A stretch of DNA of 64,000 nt from Sisyra terminalis. Its lineage: Eukaryota > Arthropoda > Insecta > Neuroptera > Sisyridae. The translations under genes and the position numbers were made by a program. Positions 58,480 through 64,000 of the stretch are shown here, one piece after another; the first letter of the stretch is position 1; each line of letters starts with the position of its first letter. Below the pieces are notes generated by a model. That model was given only the letters and a program-made list of their open reading frames with translations. It ran no database searches and was not told the origin of the DNA. Where the stretch lies: positions 11,550,001 through 11,614,000 of the forward strand of contig OY292276.1 in the NCBI GenBank assembly GCA_958496175.1, written 5' to 3'.

Positions 58480-58898
58480 CACCGGCACACAAAAAAAAAA
58501 GTGCTCTGTACTTTTGACCGGACCTACATAAATCTACGTATTTTGACCCCCTGAACACGAATCCGGGGTCGGTTTAACCCGTACACCCTCAAAAGTTCGA
58601 GAAAACTTTAAAAAACCGAAAAAAATGGTTAAAATCGGCAGTTTTGGTGACATAAAAATTTTTTGAACTAAACCGAGCATGATTTTCATGTTTTTCGATC
58701 CGCTGAATACAAATTCGAAGTTTATGTAGACCATAAGCCGTTTTTATTGTAAGAAAATTGCCTGCTTTGCGAGCCTGCTTTCTCACTCTGGTGTACGGGT
58801 CAAACCGACCCCGGATTCGTGTTCAGAGGGTCAAAATACGTAGATTTATGTAGGTCCGGTCAAAAGTACAGAGCACTTTTTTTTTTTGTGTGCCGGTG
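58480..58898. mobile_element. Fold-back MITE, family H, copy 2
   Basis: 419 bp with inverted ends CACCGGCACACAAAAAAAAA and the internal CGAATCCGGGGTCGGTTTAA, very similar to 24800-25303. It lacks the extra hairpin and the outer GTTAGGGAATTAC arms of that copy, which helps fix the true ends of the family. The minus-strand frames match those in copy 1 and reflect repeat homology. Confidence 0.85.
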
Positions 58899-59850
58899 TT
58901 ATTTTTAATACCTATAAAAATTTTAATATTTAGATTTTTTTTTTGTTAAGATTTCGGCTTTTTAGGGTAGGTATAACTATCCAATTCAAGGATGAGCTCT
59001 TTTAAAATCCTGTTAATCATTTATTTTAAATATCATAATCGTACACAATTTGTTTAGAAAATGACAGAGTTCTTTTTGAAAATTGGTCAAAAACTCTGTA
59101 TCCATTATTTGCTAAGTTATTTTTTGTGATTTTTTATAGTTATCATTAATATGTTCAGCATTAATTGACTCATTTATTTTGAAAGTGGCGTAAGTCCATT
59201 TCAAGGACGATCTATATGATGATTCTTTTTTTTGTAACTAGAACAAAGTATGTCAATTATTTAGCTGCTAAGTTTTCAGAAATTACTGATTTCATTTTAG
59301 TTGTTAACAAAAACGCCAATTATTCCCTCCTCCTTAGTATCTTATGTTCCTATGGTTAAAAATGATAACACTATAGGGATTGTTCTTCAAATGGACTTAA
59401 CTCACTTTCAAAATAAACGGTTCAATTGTATCTCAATGTTAGGTACAGATATACTATTGTAAATTCACTTTACAAAAATCATTTTTTGTATATATTAGCC
59501 AAAAAAAATTACTTTTATAAGCTATCAATAAACTAAAAAAATAGCTTTCGATAAACTTTAATACTGTAAAAGAAAACCTACGTCAAAATTAAAATATAAG
59601 TTCCATAAAATTAATATAAATTAACATAAGACCTTAAATTTGAGTAAATACAAAAGAATAAAGATACAATACGATGTATTCATTCGTCACTCAACAAGGA
59701 TGAACAACTTTTGGACTTTTCTGTATACGAACTTTGTCGGCTTAATAAATATATACTGTCTATATTTATCATTTCTATCGTTTTGTTATAGTACACGTGT
59801 ATAATTATTTGTATTTACCAATGGAAAAAATCATTGGATATTATTTATGA
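58899..59850. other. Intergenic, no gene supported
   Basis: AT-rich. 59180-59210 (AAGTGGCGTAAGTCCATTTC) resembles, inverted, 59385-59420 (AAATGGACTTAACTCACTTT), suggesting a small decayed fold-back element. Confidence 0.35.
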
Positions 59851-59854
59851 TTTA

Positions 59855-62790
59855 ACTCGCAAACCTATACAAATAAAGCCACTATACCTACAACATCAGT
59901 ATGTAGAATAAATCGAATTAGTAATTTGAATAAAAGGGAAATTCATTTTGGAAATGTATGAAGGCAATTGCAGTTAATTAAAGCTTTTGGAAAAAATTAT
60001 ATTCTTAAAATTATAACTCTTTAGTTGAAATTTTATAGATTAATGGCAGCCTTCCAAACCTATGGGCGCCTTTGGGTATAGAATGGACAAATTTAGTGAT
60101 GATATTTCTATGAATTTCAGTTCATTAGTTTTTCAGGTTTTTTTAAACTCCTGTTTATATTTAATAGGATATTTCCTTATAAAACTACCAAATTCGTAAC
60201 ACAAGTACCTATTTAATATAGTTAAATTTATGAATTGCGAAAAAGAATGAAATTTTTCTAAACTTTAACCTCTTGTTCTATAGACAATTGGCCGTTGAAG
60301 GGACTTAAAAAACATGGCTGCGTATTGTGAATAACTAAAGAATAGCCTATAAGTTTACATTAAGTTTGTGTTATTATTTCAATTTATTTTTATTCCCTTA
60401 AAAAGAAATTTTCAACGGGGTTAAATCAAATTTAGCTCAAAAATTTTTTATTGACGCAGTAAATTTTTTTTGTCATTTACTTTATTAAATGTGCTCAAAT
60501 TGATTTAACTCGCACACCTATACAAATAAATCCACTATACTTACAACATAAGTATGTAAATTAAATCGAATTAGTTATTTGAATAAAAGGGAAATTATAA
60601 AATAATTTCGGAAATATTTAAAGATAATTGCAGTTAATTAAAGCTTTTGGAAAAAATTATATTCTTAAAATTATAACTCTTTAGTTGATATTTTATAGAT
60701 TAATGACATCTTTCCAAACCTACGGGCACTTTTGGGTATATAATGGACAAATCTATGGATGACATTTCTATGAATTTCAGTTCATTAGATTTTCACGTTT
60801 TTTTAAACTCCTGTTTATATTTAATAGGATATTTCCTTATAAAACTACCAAATTCGTAACACAAGTACCGACTTACTAGAGTTTAATTTATAAATTGCGA
60901 AAAAGAATGGAATTTTTCTAAACTTTAACCCTTTATTCTATAGACAATTGACCGGGACTTAAAAAACATGGCTACGTATTGTGAATAACTAAAGAATTGT
61001 CTATATATTTACATTGAGTTGGTATTATTATTTCAATTTATTTTTATTCCCTTAAAAAGAAGTTTTCAACGGGGTTGAATTAAATTTAGCTCAAAAAAAT
61101 GTTATTGACGCAGTAAAAATATTTGTCATTTATTTTATTAAATGTGGTCAAATATGATAATGAAAATACAAGTAGCAACTACCAAATTCGTAACATAAGT
61201 ACCTACTTAATAGTGTTTAATTTATAAATTGCGAAAAAGAATGGAATTTTTCTAAATTTGAACCCTTTGTTCTATAGACAATTGGCCGTTAACGGGACTT
61301 TAAAAACATGGCTACGTTTTGTGAATAGCAAAGAATTGGCTATAAGTTTACATTAAGTTTGTATTATTATTTCAATTTATTTTTATTCCTTTAAAAAGAA
61401 ATTTTCAACGGGGTTGAATCAAATTTAGCTCAGAAAATTTTTACTAACGCAGTAAAAATTCTTGTCATTTACTTTTTTAAATGTGGTCAAATATGATAAT
61501 GAAAATACCAAATAAAATATCAAATATGAAAATGAAAATACAAGTAGCAACTACCAAGTTCCTAACACAAGTGCCTACTTAATAGAGTTTAATTTATAAA
61601 TTGCGAAAAAGAATGAAATTTTTCTAAACTTTAACCCTTTGTTCTACAATTAACCGGGACTTAAAAAACATGGCTACGTATTGTGAATAACTAAAGAATT
61701 GCCTATAAGTTTACATTGAGTTTGTATTATTATTTCATTTTATTTTTATTCCCTAAAAAAGAAGTTTTCAACGGGGTTGAATTAAATTTAGCTCATAAAA
61801 ATGTTATTGACGCAGTAAAAATTTTTGTCATTTACTTTATTAAATGTGGTCAAATATGATAATGAAAATACTAAATAAAATATCAAATATGATAATAAAA
61901 ATACAAATAGTAACTACCAAGTTCGTAACACAAGTACCTACTTAATAAAGTTTAATTTATAAATTGCGAAAAAGAATGGAATTTTTCTAAACTCCAACCT
62001 TTTATTTTATAGACAATTGGCTGTTGACAGGACTTAAAAAGCATGGTTACTTTATTATGGCTACTTTATTGACAACTGACCGTAGACGGGACTTAAAAAC
62101 ATGGCTACGTATTGTGATTAACTAAAGAATTGACTATGAATTTACATTGAGTTTGTGTTATTATTTCAATTTATTTTTATTCCCTTAAGAAGAAATTTTC
62201 AACGGGGTTGAATCAAATTTAGTTCACAAAAATGTTATTAACGCAGTAAAAATTCATGTCATTTACTTTATTAAATGTGGTCAAATAATAAAAATACAAG
62301 CAGTAATTATTTTGATAGTTTTTCACGCAAAAAATTTAATTTTTCCGTACAAAAAATAATGCTTAAGGTAAAAACTACCAAGTTCGTAACACAAGTACTT
62401 ACATAATAGAGTTTAATTTATAAAATGCGAAAAATAATGGATTTTTTCCTAAACTTTAACACTTTGTTTTATTGACAATTGACCGTAGACGGGACTTGAA
62501 AACATGGCTACGTATTGTGAATAACTAAAGAATTGCCTTTAAGTTTACATTAAGTTTGTATTATTTCAATTTATTTTTATTACATTAAAAAGAAATTTTC
62601 AACGGGGTTGATTCAAATTTAGCTCAAAAAATTTTTATTGACTCAGTAAAAATTTTTGTCATTTACTTTATTAAATATGGTCAAATAATGAAAGTACAAG
62701 CAGTAATATTGTGAGATATTTTTATAGTTTTCCACCCAAAAAATGTAATTTTTCCGTACAAAAAGTAATGCTTAAGGTATAGAAGGGAAA
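59855..62790. repeat. Degenerate tandem array with mixed unit length
   Basis: The block AACTACCAA(A/G)TTCGTAACA recurs near 60182, 60841, 61175, 61552, 61914 and 62371, each followed by TAAATTGCGAAAAAGAATG(G/A), GACTTAAAAA(A)CATGGCTAC and TTTTCAACGGGGTT. The first two units are ~655 bp and include an extra TTAACTCGCA(A/C)ACCTATACA segment; later units are ~335-460 bp. No coding capacity. It is an older tandem expansion rather than a sharp satellite. Confidence 0.8.
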
Positions 62791-64000
62791 ATATGCATTA
62801 ACCTAAAGCTCCTAGGAGGTAAGATCCTCTTTTGTTTGTGAATGATAGGGAATGACTTTCAAAAATAATTTTGAAATATTTTTTCGAAGCAGTCCTTTTA
62901 TTTCTCATTGGGAAGAATAGGGATGAAATTTTATGGAGTTTATTGACTATAATTTTCCCATTTCTGTGTATAAATCAATCAATTCTTAGCAAAAAAAAAT
63001 CTAAGTTAATATTTCAATGTCTTAAACAATCTAATGAAAATTCAAAGAATTTCACTTATTTATTTATTATGATTTATTTATTTAAATTTCTCAATAAAGA
63101 CAAACATTTCAATTAAAATGTCCATAACATTTTAATATCGAATTTCAATAACTTAATATACAATAGTATCTTTACAACATAAAATATGCACTAATTGTCC
63201 TCAATTCAATTTTCCACTTGATCTAAAAACCATTTTGTAAACAAGGTCAAGTCATTCATTTTCCAAGCTTTCAATTGATTTTCCTTGCAAATTCCGTCTC
63301 AAAAAATCACAGATATGAAATTAAAAACAACAAGAAAATCCATATTTACTGTTGCAATGGGGAAAAAAAAATTAATCAATTATTATGACATTAATTGGTC
63401 TGCGTTTTAAATTGTGCAGCACTACAATTATTAGAGAAGTTCATCGAATTGTTTGGAAGAAAATCATTCCATTGATGGAATATTCCCTGACGATAATTAA
63501 AGATACATAATCGGCGGCTAAGTGCTTACTATCGTTAAGACCATACCGAAATTTTGTGGTTTTCGTTTACTTATACGATAATTAAACTTTTTAAATAAAT
63601 AATAATTGAAGAGAATCGCAACTGGAAACAATTAGGAGATATTAAATTAATTTTGACGCCGACAAAGAAACGTTTGTAGAAGGGCCTGAAAGTTGTCCAT
63701 CCTTGTTGATGTGACGAATATGTTTTACACATAGAAATATTATATACCAGGGCTGTACAATTTCCACTCAATAACTCCTAACGACTGTGCCATAATAAGT
63801 GAGCCATATGAATAGTAATTTTCTACAAAACTTGAAATCTTTTAAATGAATAATTAACACTAAAGAAGAACGCCTTGAGTTCTCTTGTAGGTCAAAGAAT
63901 TGGATAGTTTTATGGCTTCTGTCTCTAATAATATCGAATTGAAATTAATAAACTTGAAGAATTAACTCTCGATTATAATATTCCCTCTTAATCTCGAGTG
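62791..64000. other. Intergenic, no gene supported
   Basis: AT-rich. Open frames at 62871-63116 (+) and 63571-63771 (-) are hydrophobic or low-complexity and lack any recognised motif. Confidence 0.4.

Noticed and set aside
60182..62790. CRISPR-like periodic repeats
   Set aside because: Units are hundreds of bases long and diverged, in eukaryotic DNA with introns; no short direct repeats with unique spacers.

Overview
This is a 64 kb stretch of AT-rich eukaryotic DNA, almost certainly from an insect. The evidence is two EcKinase-family (ecdysteroid kinase-like) genes, introns as short as 55-66 bp, tRNA-derived SINEs, mariner, jockey-type, Helitron and hAT-like mobile elements. The order cannot be fixed from sequence alone; a beetle is plausible. 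Host genes are sparse and most of the window is nested repeats.

Layout. (1) 1-6.5 kb: intergenic, with fold-back elements and one MITE. (2) 6.5-15.5 kb: the outstanding structure, an inverted repeat with arms of about 3.8 kb (7056-10850 and 10908-14702) around a 57-bp loop, flanked on both sides by a ~320-bp satellite. Each arm carries a small three-exon gene candidate, two tRNA-like modules and five TGACGTCA octamers. (3) 16.1-24.3 kb: two tandem EcKinase-family paralogues on + (16126-17379, 23051-24298), separated by a non-LTR retroelement broken by satellite DNA and by a fold-back element. (4) 24.6-28.2 kb, minus strand: a complete five-exon gene for the UPF0415/C7orf25 (DUF1308) family, convergent with the second kinase gene. 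(5) 28.2-40.2 kb: no gene seen; hAT-like, Helitron, pogo-like and SINE insertions plus hammerhead-like RNA motifs. (6) 40.3-55.3 kb, + strand: a six-exon gene for a small single-pass membrane protein (signal peptide, 12-cysteine ectodomain, TM, short tail), reconstructed across 15 kb; its introns host a SINE, mariner, a 178-bp tandem array, a fold-back element and a second satellite-interrupted non-LTR element. (7) 55.6-64 kb: MITEs, a decayed jockey-type fragment and a degenerate tandem array.

Recurring themes. At least four long-TIR fold-back elements (A-D), three of them with 8-bp target duplications, share internal motifs and look like one extended hAT-like non-autonomous group. Several inverted-repeat elements carry a CTGANGA-hairpin-GAAA core like a hammerhead ribozyme. 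The ~320-bp satellite occurs at the edges of the giant palindrome and also inside both copies of the non-LTR retroelement, where the right-hand junction falls at the same place. All exon structures come from reading splice sites, phase and protein similarity by eye; no search or folding program was run.
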